From the NCBI RefSeq assembly GCF_026261605.1, contig NZ_CP102486.1, positions 1,488,001-1,552,000 of the forward strand: a stretch of DNA of 64,000 nucleotides, written 5' to 3'. Below the pieces are notes generated by a model that saw nothing but the letters and a program-made list of their open reading frames with translations, was not told the DNA's origin and did no database searches. Origin of the DNA: Dechloromonas sp. A34. GTDB lineage: Bacteria; Pseudomonadota; Gammaproteobacteria; Burkholderiales; Rhodocyclaceae. Below, one piece after another: positions 45,101 to 53,977 of this stretch (its first letter is position 1; each line of letters begins with the position of its first letter). The position numbers and the translations under genes were made by a program.

Positions 45101-45565
45101 TCAGGCCGAGTCGACAATGCTGCTCCCGCTACTCGGCGCGGCCTGGCCATCACTGCCGTAGAGCAAATGTTGCGGGGGCTGGCGCGTCAGGATGCTCAGT
45201 GCTTCCTTGGTCTGTTGCAGGTGCATGTCCACCAGGCTGGCGTTTATTTGATGTAGTTCCTTGGCCTCGCTCGCCAGGGCGAGCAACTCCGTCCACCGGG
45301 CGGCAACCACGTGCTCGGCCGGATGCTCGGCCAACCAGCGCGTCATGGCGGCACGGGTGTTGTCGTCGCCGCTGCCACCCAGCGCCGAGCGCCGTTCGTC
45401 TTCCAGGGCGTTGAGTTGGATGACCAGTTCCGCCTTGGCGGCTCCGGTCTCCGGCAGGGCGGAAGCGTCGCCCTGCTTGAGCGCTTCTTGCTCGTTCTTC
45501 AGGAGCGCCACAAAGCGCGAAATCAGTTCAACTTCCCGCTTGGTAATCGCTGCAACTGTCGTCAT
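45101..45565 (-). CDS. flgN: flagellar export chaperone FlgN
   Basis: 154 residues, mostly helical. The pattern fits FlgN, the chaperone for hook-filament junction proteins FlgK and FlgL: FVALLKNEQEALKQGDASALPETGAAKAELVIQL near the N-terminus and the flexible C-terminal region. The start overlaps the flgM stop (TGATG), giving the standard flgM-flgN pair transcribed from the sigma-28 promoter at 45884-45910. Confidence 0.88.
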   Translation of the reverse strand: MTTVAAITKREVELISRFVALLKNEQEALKQGDASALPETGAAKAELVIQLNALEDERRSALGGSGDDNTRAAMTRWLAEHPAEHVVAARWTELLALASEAKELHQINASLVDMHLQQTKEALSILTRQPPQHLLYGSDGQAAPSSGSSIVDSA

Positions 45566-45849
45566 CAGGCTTGGCGATTGCCGCTGATATTCACCAGGTC
45601 GCGCGCCGACTCGATCAGGCGGTCAGCGATGGCTTCCGGATTGATCTTGAAGCGACCTTCCGAAATGGCCTGCTTGATTTCCTGAATGCGCGCCGAGTTG
45701 ATCGGCGGTTTCTCGCTCCCCTGCAGGCTGCCGGCCAGTTGACTCAGACTGACCGCTTCCGCCGTCGTCGCGGCCGGGGCTGGCTGGGCGGCGGGCGCCT
45801 TGGGGGCCAGGCTCGGGGTCGTTGGCTTGTATGAACTGTCGATCTTCAT
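45565..45849 (-). CDS. flgM: anti-sigma-28 factor FlgM
   Basis: 94 residues. The N-terminus MKIDSSYKPTTPSLAP and the C-terminal helices PPINSARIQEIKQAISEGRFKINPEAIADRLIESARDL are typical of FlgM. It binds FliA and is exported once the hook is complete. An in-frame ATG at 45858 would add three residues. It lies behind a perfect-consensus sigma-28 promoter, so FliA drives its own inhibitor. Confidence 0.94.
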   Translation of the reverse strand: MKIDSSYKPTTPSLAPKAPAAQPAPAATTAEAVSLSQLAGSLQGSEKPPINSARIQEIKQAISEGRFKINPEAIADRLIESARDLVNISGNRQA

Positions 45850-45883
45850 GATGGTCATCTCAAAACTTTAGGGCTTGAACTGA

Positions 45884-45910
45884 TTATCGGCTGCAACGGG
45901 AGAAACTTTA
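45884..45910 (-). promoter_or_regulatory. sigma-28 (FliA) promoter of flgM-flgN
   Basis: On the minus strand TAAA (45907-45910), 15 bases, then GCCGATAA (45884-45891): an exact match to the TAAA-N15-GCCGATAA consensus. The expected start site is about 15-25 bases before the flgM start. Confidence 0.9.
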
Positions 45911-45912
45911 AT

Positions 45913-46590
45913 CTAATAAGATATTTCAACGCTGCCATCGGCGCGGGCCATACCGCTGACGGTTTGGCCGGAGTTAAGCCGGATTTGTGCCATCTGGCCT
46001 TCGGCAGCGTTGTTCATTGCCTTGCCTTCGCCGCTTACGGCAAATCCCGGACCTTTCGAGATGACGCGAACCGACTGCCCCTGACGAACAACCAGGGGGG
46101 CGAGCAACTGATCGCTGCGCAGCGGCTGGCCGGCGCCCAGTGAATTGCGCAGGACCTTGCCGATGGCGTTCTGCGGGTCTGTCACGACTCCGGTTGGCAG
46201 GCTGGACATGTCGCCGGAGAGCGTTGCCAGATCGGTCTCTTGAACGGACTGGCCGGCAGACAGCGCGCGCGCGGTCGTGACGTAATTGCCGGTGACGGCA
46301 ATTTGTACCGGCACCAGGACATTCCAGATATTCGGCCCGAGGCAGCGGACGCCGACATGGGTCTTGCCACTCAGGCGAGCCCCCGGTGGCAGATAGGCTT
46401 CGTGGGCGGAACAGGCCGGGAGTCGGCTGAGATTGAGACTGCCCATGGTGATCTTCACTTTGCCGGGGAGGCCTTGCGTTTGCAGGCGAACAAAGCGCTC
46501 GGCGGTGTCGAGCACGATATCCGCTTCGGCCGCCAGGGTTGGTGCGGCAAGGATGGCGATAAGGATGATCAGGAGATTGCGAGGCAGCAT
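45913..46590 (-). CDS. flgA: flagellar basal body P-ring chaperone FlgA
   Basis: 225 residues from ATG 46590. A signal peptide occupies about 1-20 (LLIILIAILAAPTLAAEA). An N-terminal domain has the cysteine pair ACS/RCLG, and a C-terminal SAF domain shows GQPLRSDQLLAPLVVRQGQSVRVIS and the IRLNSGQTVSGMARADGSVEI end. FlgA helps FlgI assemble the periplasmic P ring. It is divergent from flgB, with 157 bases between the starts. Confidence 0.92.
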   Translation of the reverse strand: MLPRNLLIILIAILAAPTLAAEADIVLDTAERFVRLQTQGLPGKVKITMGSLNLSRLPACSAHEAYLPPGARLSGKTHVGVRCLGPNIWNVLVPVQIAVTGNYVTTARALSAGQSVQETDLATLSGDMSSLPTGVVTDPQNAIGKVLRNSLGAGQPLRSDQLLAPLVVRQGQSVRVISKGPGFAVSGEGKAMNNAAEGQMAQIRLNSGQTVSGMARADGSVEISY

Positions 46591-46702
46591 CCGGCTATTT
46601 TGCCTGATCGATGAATGTCGTGGGGGCTTCGTCCGGCAAGTTTTGCCGAGCCGGAGCCTCTGGGTTTGCCGAAAATCGCCGGCAAACCCAGACAATTGGC
46701 TG

Positions 46703-46719
46703 TGGCATGGACTGTGCTT
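46703..46719 (+). promoter_or_regulatory. sigma-54 promoter of the flgB operon
   Basis: TGGCATGGACTGTGCTT has the invariant GG (46704-46705) and GC (46716-46717) at the exact 12-base spacing, within TGGCA-like and TGC-like boxes. It lies about 30-45 bases before the flgB ATG. This predicts RpoN control of hook-basal-body genes, with an activator encoded outside this window. Confidence 0.75.
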
Positions 46720-46747
46720 TTATTCCATCGAATCTTTGGAGCGAATG

Positions 46748-47158
46748 ATGGCAAGCCTTGAACAGCACGTTTCCGTATTAAGCCAGGCCCTGAATCTGCG
46801 GACCCAGCGCCATCAGGTGCTGGCCTCCAATATCGCCAATGCCGATACCCCGCATTTCAAAGCGCGCGATTTCGACTTCGAGGCCGCCATGCAGCAGGCG
46901 ATGAGTGGTCGAAAAGGCGTCGGCGAGGTCAATCTGGCGACCACCTCGGCCGGGCACCTCCAGGGTAGTGGCAACAGCGGTCCGGCCATCCTCAAGTTCC
47001 GGACGGAAACCCAGTCGGCGGTCGATGGTAATACGGTGGACATGGATGTCGAGCGGACCCAGATCACTGAGAACGCCATGCAGTACCAGATTCTTACCCA
47101 ACTGATCAGCGATAAGTTCCGCGGCGTACGCAGCGCGCTCGCCTCGACCAATAGCTAA
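46748..47158 (+). CDS. flgB: flagellar basal body rod protein FlgB
   Basis: 136 residues. LRTQRHQVLASNIANADTPHFKARDFDFEAAM is the rod-protein N-terminal signature, and VDGNTVDMDVERTQITENAMQYQILTQLISDKFRGVRSAL is the C-terminal one. The second of two adjacent ATGs (46745, 46748) is better spaced from GGAG. First gene of the flgBCDEFGHIJKL unit. Confidence 0.96.
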   Translation: MASLEQHVSVLSQALNLRTQRHQVLASNIANADTPHFKARDFDFEAAMQQAMSGRKGVGEVNLATTSAGHLQGSGNSGPAILKFRTETQSAVDGNTVDMDVERTQITENAMQYQILTQLISDKFRGVRSALASTNS

Positions 47159-47168
47159 GGAGCCATGA

Positions 47169-47582
47169 ATGAGCCTGTTCAACGTCTTCCAGGTTTCATC
47201 CAGCGCCATGACGGCGCAGTCGATGCGCCTCAACACCGTGGCTTCCAACCTGGCCAACGCGGACAGCATCGTTTCGTCCGACGGCAAGCCGTACCGCTCG
47301 AAACAGGTCGTCTTTGAGGCGACGCCGATGGGCAATGCCGGCGAGATGTCGAAAGGCGTCCGCGTCCGGCAGATCGTCGAGGACGCGGCCCCTCCCCGGA
47401 TGGTCTATGACCCAAAGAATCCGGCGGCCGACGAAAAAGGTTACGTCGCCTTTTCTAATGTCAATGTGGTCGAGGAAATGACCAACATGATTTCCGCCTC
47501 GCGTTCGTACCAGACCAACGTCGAGGTCATGAATACCGCCAAGACCATGATGCTGCGAACCTTGCAGATCGGCCAGGGCTGA
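47169..47582 (+). CDS. flgC: flagellar basal body rod protein FlgC
   Basis: 137 residues. The N-terminus MTAQSMRLNTVASNLANADS and the C-terminal YVAFSNVNVVEEMTNMISASRSYQTNVEVMNTAKTMMLRTLQIG are typical of FlgC. It forms the proximal rod with FlgB and FlgF. It begins ten bases after flgB. Confidence 0.96.
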   Translation: MSLFNVFQVSSSAMTAQSMRLNTVASNLANADSIVSSDGKPYRSKQVVFEATPMGNAGEMSKGVRVRQIVEDAAPPRMVYDPKNPAADEKGYVAFSNVNVVEEMTNMISASRSYQTNVEVMNTAKTMMLRTLQIGQG

Positions 47583-47597
47583 ACTTAACCGGAGGCA

Positions 47598-48284
47598 ATG
47601 ATGGCCAATGTAAACAATACGGCAGCAACCAGTTCAGCGGATCTGTTCGCGGCAATCGGTGGCGGCAGCAGCACCAAGTCCACCACCAGTACCACGGCCG
47701 ACATGGAGAACCGCTTCCTGACCTTGCTGATGACCCAGATCAAGAATCAGGACCCGCTCAATCCCCTCGACAACGCCCAGGTGACGACCCAACTGGCACA
47801 ACTGAATACGGTCAACGGCATCGAGAAGCTGAATTCGACCTTGAGCACGCTGCTCGACGGCTATAACGAAGCCCAGGCTATGCAGGCGGCCGGCATCATC
47901 GGCAAAAATGTGATGGTGGCCGGCAATAATTTGCCGCTGGCCGGCGGTCAGGCGGTTGGTGGCGCTTCGCTCGAGAGTAAGGCGGACAAGGTTACGCTGA
48001 CCATCAAGGATGCCAGCGGCAAGCTGGTCCAGACTGAGGAACTGGGCGCCAAGGATGCAGGCACCTTCTACTTCGGTTGGGATGGCAAGGATACCGCTGG
48101 CAATGTGATGAAGGACGGCAATTACACCTTCACGGTCGAGGCAACGGCGGCCGGCAAGAAAGTGAACGCCTCGGCCATGCAGATTGGCACGGTTTCTGCT
48201 GTTGTTAGAAGCAGTAACGGATTCCTCCTTGATCTGGGCGCGTTTGGCGATGTCGCCTTCAAGGATGTGCAGCAAATTCTCTGA
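47598..48284 (+). CDS. flgD: hook assembly scaffolding protein FlgD
   Basis: 228 residues. An N-terminal NRFLTLLMTQIKNQDPLNPLDNAQVTTQLAQLNTVNGIEKLN signature precedes a C-terminal FlgD tandem of Tudor-like and immunoglobulin-like folds (GNVMKDGNYTFTVEATAAGKKV). It caps the growing hook. Two adjacent ATG codons (47598, 47601) follow GGAGG. Confidence 0.95.
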   Translation: MMANVNNTAATSSADLFAAIGGGSSTKSTTSTTADMENRFLTLLMTQIKNQDPLNPLDNAQVTTQLAQLNTVNGIEKLNSTLSTLLDGYNEAQAMQAAGIIGKNVMVAGNNLPLAGGQAVGGASLESKADKVTLTIKDASGKLVQTEELGAKDAGTFYFGWDGKDTAGNVMKDGNYTFTVEATAAGKKVNASAMQIGTVSAVVRSSNGFLLDLGAFGDVAFKDVQQIL

Positions 48285-48296
48285 ATGGAGTAAAAA

Positions 48297-49613
48297 ATGG
48301 CATTCCAGCAAGCATTGAGCGGTCTCAATTCCTCTTCCAAGGCGATTGACGCGACCAGCCACAATATAGCGAACTCCAGTACCGTCGGCTTCAAGGCCTC
48401 GACCGCCCACTTCGGTGATGTCTATGCGGCATCTCTGGCCGGAGCCGGGGCCAGCCAGATCGGTATCGGCGTCAATCTCGCCGCCGTTCAGCAGCAATTC
48501 ACCCAAGGCAACATCACCTCGACCAACAATCCGCTGGATATCTCGATCAACGGTGCCGGCTTCTACCGCATGGATCAGAACGGGGCGACGACCTATACCC
48601 GCAACGGTCAGTTCCATCTCGACAAGAACGGCTTCATCATCAACGATCAGGCCATGCAGCTGACCGGCTATCCGGCCCAGGCCGGCATCATCGTGCCCAC
48701 GACGCCGCAGCCCTTGCAGATTTCGGCATCGGACCTCGCGCCGCAGGCGACCGGTCTCAATGCCAGCAGCACTTTCAACGGGATCAAGGCCAATCTGAAC
48801 TTCGACTCGCGGTCGACCGTGCCCGCCTCGCCCTGGGTCAATGGCGGGGCTGCCGGCAGCGTGGGGGCCTACACCCCCGATCCGCAGACCTATAACTACT
48901 CCACGGCCTTGTCGATCTACGACACGCTGGGCAATGCCCACACCATGACCTATTACTTCCGCAAGACGGCAGCTGCTGGTCAGTGGGAGGTTTACGCGAA
49001 TGTCGACGGGACGACCAACCAGAACATTACCCCTGGCGGTGGCCCGATGGGCACCCTGACATTCGGGACAACTGGTGCGATCACCGCCGGCAACCCGATG
49101 AACGTCTCGGTGAACATGCTCGGCATCATGCAGAGTCTGGGCCAGCCCGCAGGCAATGGCGCCCAGGCCGTGCAAGCCTTTCCGGTCGACTTCACCGGGA
49201 CGACTCAATTCGGCAGCGCCTTCGGCACCAACCGCCTGGAACAGGACGGCTACGCGGCCGGGCATCTGGTCGGGCTTTCGGTCGGCTCGGACGGCATCAT
49301 CCAGGGGCGCTACAGCAACGGTCAGACCTTTGCCCAGGGCCAGATCGTGCTGGCCAATTTCACCAACCCGAATGGCCTGCAGGCGCTGGGCAACAACCAG
49401 TGGAGCGAGAGTTCGAGTTCCGGGGCGCCTTTGGTCGGCGCGCCCAATACCTCCAGTCTGGGCGTCCTCTCCTCATCGACGGTGGAAGAGTCGAATGTCG
49501 ACCTGACCGCCGAACTGGTCAACCTGATCACCCAGCAGCGCAACTACCAGGCCAATGCGCAGTCGATCAAGACCCAGGACCAAGTGATGCAGACCCTGGT
49601 CAATCTGCGTTAA
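48297..49613 (+). CDS. flgE: flagellar hook protein FlgE
   Basis: 438 residues. MAFQQALSGLNSSSKAIDATSHNIANSSTVGFKAS and a C-terminal SNVDLTAELVNLITQQRNYQANAQSIKTQDQVMQTLVNLR frame the hook subunit; the middle carries the FlgE variable domains. It polymerises into the flexible hook under the FlgD cap. Length is normal for FlgE. Confidence 0.96.
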   Translation: MAFQQALSGLNSSSKAIDATSHNIANSSTVGFKASTAHFGDVYAASLAGAGASQIGIGVNLAAVQQQFTQGNITSTNNPLDISINGAGFYRMDQNGATTYTRNGQFHLDKNGFIINDQAMQLTGYPAQAGIIVPTTPQPLQISASDLAPQATGLNASSTFNGIKANLNFDSRSTVPASPWVNGGAAGSVGAYTPDPQTYNYSTALSIYDTLGNAHTMTYYFRKTAAAGQWEVYANVDGTTNQNITPGGGPMGTLTFGTTGAITAGNPMNVSVNMLGIMQSLGQPAGNGAQAVQAFPVDFTGTTQFGSAFGTNRLEQDGYAAGHLVGLSVGSDGIIQGRYSNGQTFAQGQIVLANFTNPNGLQALGNNQWSESSSSGAPLVGAPNTSSLGVLSSSTVEESNVDLTAELVNLITQQRNYQANAQSIKTQDQVMQTLVNLR

Positions 49614-49634
49614 TCGACCGACTGAGCCGCTGAC

Positions 49635-50378
49635 ATGGATCGTCTGATCTACACCGCAATGACCGGCGCCAAGCATGTCTTCATGCAGCAGGCCGGTACC
49701 GCGAACAATCTGGCCAACGCCAGCACGATCGGCTTCAAGGCCCAGGAGCACCGCTTCCGGGCCGTGCCGGTGCTTGGCGAAGGCATGCCCACGCGGGCCT
49801 TCGTGGTCGATGCTTCAGTCAGCGACGTAATGAATGAAGGCCCGCTGATGTTCACCGGGCGCAACCTTGATGTCGCGGTCAACGGCAGGGGCTGGATCGC
49901 CGTACAGTTGCCCGATGGCAGCGAGGCCTACACGCGTGCCGGTAGTCTGGATGTCGATGTCACCGGCTTGTTGCAAACCAAGAGCGGTCACACGGTGGCC
50001 GGCGATGGCGGTCCGATCAACATCCCGCCCGATAACGTCATCGAGATCGCACCGGACGGCACGGTTTCCGTCGTGCCATCTTTCGGTACCCCCAACAACG
50101 CCAACGCGATTGGCCGGATCAAGCTGGTCGATCCCCCGGAAACCGACTTGGTGCGCGGTGCCGACGGCCTGTTCCGGCTGCGCGACGGGCAGGCCGCACC
50201 GGCCGAGGAACGCGTCAAGCTGGCCTCCGGGACGCTTGAAGGCAGCAACGTCAATGTGACGGATGCCATGGTCAATCTGATCAGCCTGGCCCGTCAGTTC
50301 GAGATGCAGATCAAGATGCTGCAGACCGCCGATACCAATGCCCAGCGCGCCGACCAGTTGCTGTCGCTGAACGCCTGA
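49635..50378 (+). CDS. flgF: flagellar basal body rod protein FlgF
   Basis: 247 residues. MDRLIYTAMTGAKHVFMQQAGTANNLANASTIGFKAQ marks FlgF; the C-terminus SNVNVTDAMVNLISLARQFEMQIKMLQTADTNAQRADQLLSL is the rod coiled-coil partner. Proximal rod component, 21 bases after flgE. Confidence 0.95.
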   Translation: MDRLIYTAMTGAKHVFMQQAGTANNLANASTIGFKAQEHRFRAVPVLGEGMPTRAFVVDASVSDVMNEGPLMFTGRNLDVAVNGRGWIAVQLPDGSEAYTRAGSLDVDVTGLLQTKSGHTVAGDGGPINIPPDNVIEIAPDGTVSVVPSFGTPNNANAIGRIKLVDPPETDLVRGADGLFRLRDGQAAPAEERVKLASGTLEGSNVNVTDAMVNLISLARQFEMQIKMLQTADTNAQRADQLLSLNA

Positions 50379-50391
50379 TAGGACATAAATC

Positions 50392-51174
50392 ATGATCCGT
50401 TCCCTATGGATTGCTCGCACCGGCCTCGATGCCCAGCAGACCCAGCTCGACGTCATCGCCAACAACCTGGCCAACGTCAGCACCAATGGCTTCAAACGCT
50501 CGCGGGCGGTATTCGAGGATCTGCTTTACCAGACGCTCCGCCAGCCCGGCGCCCAGTCGTCGCAACAGACGCAGATACCGACCGGCCTGCAACTGGGGAC
50601 CGGCGCCCGGCCAGTGTCGACGGCGCGCATCTTCACCCAGGGCAATATTCAGAAGACCGACAACGCGCTCGATGTCGCCGTCCAGGGCAATGGCTTTTTC
50701 CAGATACTGCTGCCTGACGGAACGACGGGCTATACGCGCGACGGTTCCTTCCAGAAGGATAACCAGGGACAGATCGTGACGTCGGACGGTTATCCCCTGT
50801 CACCGAATATCACGATCCCGGCAGACGCGCTGTCGGTTTCGATTGGTAGCGATGGTACGGTGTCCGTTACCCAGCCGGGCAATGCGGCCACGACCCAGAT
50901 CGGCAGCATCCAACTGGCTACCTTCATCAATCCGGCCGGCCTGCAAAGCATGGGCCAGAACCTGTACCTGGAAACCGCGGCTAGCGGCACGCCGACCCCG
51001 AACACCCCGGGAACCAACGGTGCCGGCAATGTCAATCAGGGTTACGTCGAAACCTCCAACGTCAATGTGGCGGAGGAACTGGTGACCATGATCCAGACCC
51101 AGCGCGCCTACGAACTGAATTCCAAGGTGATTTCGACATCAGATGCCATGCTCGGCCGCCTGACCCAGCTCTGA
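50392..51174 (+). CDS. flgG: flagellar basal body rod protein FlgG
   Basis: 260 residues. [58 protein letters not shown] is the distal-rod signature, with [39 protein letters not shown] at the end. Distal rod subunit; it starts 13 bases after flgF. Confidence 0.97.
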   Translation: MIRSLWIARTGLDAQQTQLDVIANNLANVSTNGFKRSRAVFEDLLYQTLRQPGAQSSQQTQIPTGLQLGTGARPVSTARIFTQGNIQKTDNALDVAVQGNGFFQILLPDGTTGYTRDGSFQKDNQGQIVTSDGYPLSPNITIPADALSVSIGSDGTVSVTQPGNAATTQIGSIQLATFINPAGLQSMGQNLYLETAASGTPTPNTPGTNGAGNVNQGYVETSNVNVAEELVTMIQTQRAYELNSKVISTSDAMLGRLTQL

Positions 51175-51183
51175 GGTAAAGCC

Positions 51184-51840
51184 ATGAAACGTCTTGTCCT
51201 GCTCAGCCTGGTGGTGACTGCGGGCTGCACGACGGTACCGCCGACCAACATCCATCAGCCGATGTCGGCCCGCCCGGCGCCGCGCTACGAGAGCACGCTG
51301 GCCAATGGTTCGATCTATCAGGCGGCGAGCAGTCGGCCGCTGTTCGAAGACCGGCGGGCGCGCTACGTCGGCGACACGATTACCGTGACCATCACCGAAA
51401 ACACCACGGCCTCGGCCAAGTCGAACAACAAGCTCGACAAGTCGAATGTCGGCAAGGCGTCGGTCGGTGCGCTATCGGTCTTGCCGGGGCAGAGCCTGCT
51501 CGGCCTCGACTACAACACCTCCAGTTCGAATGCCTTCAGCGGCAAGGGCGAGGCGGCCAACAACAACGTCTTCACCGGCAGCATCACGGCGACCGTGATC
51601 GATGTCCTGCCCAACGGCAATCTGCTGGTTTCCGGCGAGAAACAGTTGGCCATCGGCCACGAACAGGAGTTCGTGCGGATCTCCGGGGTGATCAATCCGA
51701 GCTTTGTCGATGCCAGCAATACCGTGGCTTCATCGAAGATCGCCGACGCCCGTATCGAGTACAAATCGGCCGGGCAGATCAGCGAAGGCCAGATCATGGG
51801 CTGGCTGGCACGCTTCTTCCTTAATGTGATGCCATTCTAG
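51184..51840 (+). CDS. flgH: flagellar L-ring protein FlgH
   Basis: 218 residues. A lipoprotein signal peptide, MKRLVLLSLVVTAGC, has the acylated Cys15. SIYQAASSRPLFEDRRARYVGDTITVTITENTTASAKSNN is the FlgH signature and GWLARFFLNVMPF the end. It forms the outer-membrane L ring around the rod. Confidence 0.96.
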   Translation: MKRLVLLSLVVTAGCTTVPPTNIHQPMSARPAPRYESTLANGSIYQAASSRPLFEDRRARYVGDTITVTITENTTASAKSNNKLDKSNVGKASVGALSVLPGQSLLGLDYNTSSSNAFSGKGEAANNNVFTGSITATVIDVLPNGNLLVSGEKQLAIGHEQEFVRISGVINPSFVDASNTVASSKIADARIEYKSAGQISEGQIMGWLARFFLNVMPF

Positions 51841-51863
51841 GAAAGTTCTCGCGGAGGCGCATC

Positions 51864-52958
51864 ATGATTACCAACAGCGGCAAATGGTACCGGCAGGCGG
51901 CAATTGTGGCCGCTTGTCTGCTGCCGCTTTGCAGCCAGCCAGCGCTGGCCGAGCGCATCAAGGACCTGGCCAGCATCCAGGGGGTGCGTAACAACCAGCT
52001 GATTGGTTACGGCATCGTGGTCGGCCTCGACAATACCGGCGACCAGACGACCCAGACCCCGTTTACCACCCAGGCGATCGGCAACATGCTGTCGCAGATG
52101 GGGGTCAACCTGACCACCGAGCAGTCGCAGAAACTGCAGTTGAAGAATGTGGCGGCGGTGATGATCACCGCCAATCTGCCGGCCTTCGCCAAGCCCGGCC
52201 AGCCGATCGACGTCACCGTCTCGTCGATGGGCAATGCCAAGAGCCTGCGGGGTGGCACCCTGTTGTTGTCGCAGCTGAAGGGCGCTGACGGGCAGGTCTA
52301 TGCCATGGCCCAGGGTAACGTCCTGGTCGGTGGTGCCGGCGCCTCGGCGGGCGGCTCCAAGGTCACTGTCAACCATTTGTCGGCGGGCCGGATTCCCAGC
52401 GGAGCGACAGTCGAACGCGCCGTTCCCACCGCCGTTGGGCAAGGCGGCTATGTCTTTTACGAACTGGCCGATAGCGATTTCGGTACGGCCCAGGTCGTTG
52501 TCGATGCCATCAACCGGAGCATGGGGCCGGGCACGGCGCAGGCGGTGGATGGCCGGCGGGTTGCCGTCCGGGCGCCAGAAGAGATGGATGCGCGGGTCGC
52601 TTTCCTGGGGCGGGTCGACAATCTGGATGTCAAGCGGGGCGCTGGCCTGGCCAAGGTGGTGGTCAATCCGCGTACCGGTTCGGTGGTGATGAATCAGAAA
52701 GTCACCCTCGAAGCCTGTGCGGTCGCTCACGGCAGCCTTTCGGTGGTAGTCGAAGGGGCGCAACCCCGGTTTGGGCAGAATGCCGACATTCAGGTCAAGC
52801 AAGACAACGGCAGCCTGATGAACATCAAGGCCGGGGCCAACCTCTCCGACGTGGTCAAGGCGCTGAATGCGCTGGGTGCCAACCCGCTTGATCTGCTCGC
52901 CATCCTGCAGGCGATGAAAGCTGCCGGCGCGTTGCGCGCCGAGCTCGAAATCATCTGA
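51864..52958 (+). CDS. flgI: flagellar P-ring protein FlgI
   Basis: 364 residues with an N-terminal signal peptide (about 1-29, ending in QPALA). ERIKDLASIQGVRNNQLIGYGIVVGLDNTGDQ is the FlgI signature, followed by conserved segments up to the C-terminal LDLLAILQAMKAAGALRAELEII. Periplasmic P-ring subunit, assisted by FlgA. A long antisense frame crosses this gene and flgJ but shows no protein family. Confidence 0.96.
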   Translation: MITNSGKWYRQAAIVAACLLPLCSQPALAERIKDLASIQGVRNNQLIGYGIVVGLDNTGDQTTQTPFTTQAIGNMLSQMGVNLTTEQSQKLQLKNVAAVMITANLPAFAKPGQPIDVTVSSMGNAKSLRGGTLLLSQLKGADGQVYAMAQGNVLVGGAGASAGGSKVTVNHLSAGRIPSGATVERAVPTAVGQGGYVFYELADSDFGTAQVVVDAINRSMGPGTAQAVDGRRVAVRAPEEMDARVAFLGRVDNLDVKRGAGLAKVVVNPRTGSVVMNQKVTLEACAVAHGSLSVVVEGAQPRFGQNADIQVKQDNGSLMNIKAGANLSDVVKALNALGANPLDLLAILQAMKAAGALRAELEII

Positions 52959-52967
52959 GGTCCGGCC

Positions 52968-53930
52968 ATGTCGATCAAAATTCAGGACCTCCCGAATCGC
53001 GCAGCGTTCGATGTCAAATCGGCGCAGGATTTGCGCACCCAGTTCGCGAAGGATCCACAGCAGGGGCTGAAGGCGGCGGCGCAGCAATTCGAGACCATGT
53101 TTCTGCAAATGGTCATGAAGAGCATGCGCGATTCGGTACCCCAGGATGGCTTGCTCAACAGCGAGCAGTCGCGTTTCTATACCGGTCTGCTCGATCAGCA
53201 AATGGCCCAGAATCTGGCGACCAGCGGCAAGGGTGTCGGTTTTGCCCGGCTGATCGAACAGCAACTGGGGCGAACGGTCACCAGCCCCGGCGAACTGTCG
53301 GCACCGGCTGAAGCGGCAAACACTGCCGGCAACGCCTTGCCGCTGTCCACCTCGGATGGCCGTCATCTGCAATACCGGACCGTGCTGAACAACCTCCCCA
53401 CTTCGGCCTCCTATGGCGCGCCAGCGGCCGCCCCAGCTGCCAGCAATGGCGACGTGCCGGCCACGAGCAAGGATTTCGTCAATCGGGTCTGGCCGCACGC
53501 GGTCGAAGCGTCGCGCTCGACCGGCATCCCGCCGCAGTTCCTGGTCGCCCATTCGGCCCTGGAGAGCGGCTGGGGCAAGAACGAGCTCCGCCGGGCCGAT
53601 GGCTCGAGCAGCCACAACCTGTTCGGTATCAAGGCCGGAAAGAACTGGTCTGGACAGACGGTTGAGGCGACGACCACCGAGTATGTCGACGGCAAGCCGC
53701 AGCAGGTGGTCGAGCGGTTCCGCGCCTATGCCTCGTATGAAGAGGGTTTTCGCGATTACGCCAATCTGCTGCGCGGCAACTCGCGCTATAGCGATGTGAT
53801 CGGCTCCCAGGATGGCACGGAGTTTGCGAGACGTTTGCAACAGGCGGGTTATGCCACGGATCCGATGTATGCAGACAAACTCTCGCGCATCATCAATGGC
53901 CCGACCCTGCGGCAAGCACTGATCGGTTGA
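52968..53930 (+). CDS. flgJ: flagellar rod assembly muramidase FlgJ
   Basis: 320 residues. An N-terminal rod-capping domain (LKAAAQQFETMFLQMVMKSMRDSVPQDGLLNSEQSRFYTGLLDQQM) is followed by a C-terminal glucosaminidase-type domain with the catalytic Glu in FLVAHSALESGWGKNE and the YxxY-like region near EGFRDYANLLRG. It opens peptidoglycan for the rod. The two-domain form is typical of beta- and gammaproteobacteria. Confidence 0.95.
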   Translation: MSIKIQDLPNRAAFDVKSAQDLRTQFAKDPQQGLKAAAQQFETMFLQMVMKSMRDSVPQDGLLNSEQSRFYTGLLDQQMAQNLATSGKGVGFARLIEQQLGRTVTSPGELSAPAEAANTAGNALPLSTSDGRHLQYRTVLNNLPTSASYGAPAAAPAASNGDVPATSKDFVNRVWPHAVEASRSTGIPPQFLVAHSALESGWGKNELRRADGSSSHNLFGIKAGKNWSGQTVEATTTEYVDGKPQQVVERFRAYASYEEGFRDYANLLRGNSRYSDVIGSQDGTEFARRLQQAGYATDPMYADKLSRIINGPTLRQALIG

Positions 53931-53936
53931 TCGTCC

Positions 53937-53963
53937 TAAACTTTTGGGGCAATCGGTCGTTAA
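53937..53963 (+). promoter_or_regulatory. sigma-28 promoter of flgK-flgL
   Basis: TAAA (53937-53940), 15 bases, then GTCGTTAA (53956-53963), 6 of 8 matches to GCCGATAA. It sits just after the flgJ stop, about 15-18 bases before the flgK start. It would give late, FliA-dependent expression of the hook-filament junction proteins. Confidence 0.75.
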
Positions 53964-53977
53964 CCTCAATGAGGTGA

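Noticed and set aside
47634..49265. 543-codon open frame antisense to flgD and flgE
   Set aside because: Same reason: it mirrors codon bias of the sense genes and has no family signature.
51837..53969. 710-codon open frame antisense to flgI and flgJ
   Set aside because: Low-information Arg/His/Gly-rich translation spanning two clear sense genes; no plausible start context.
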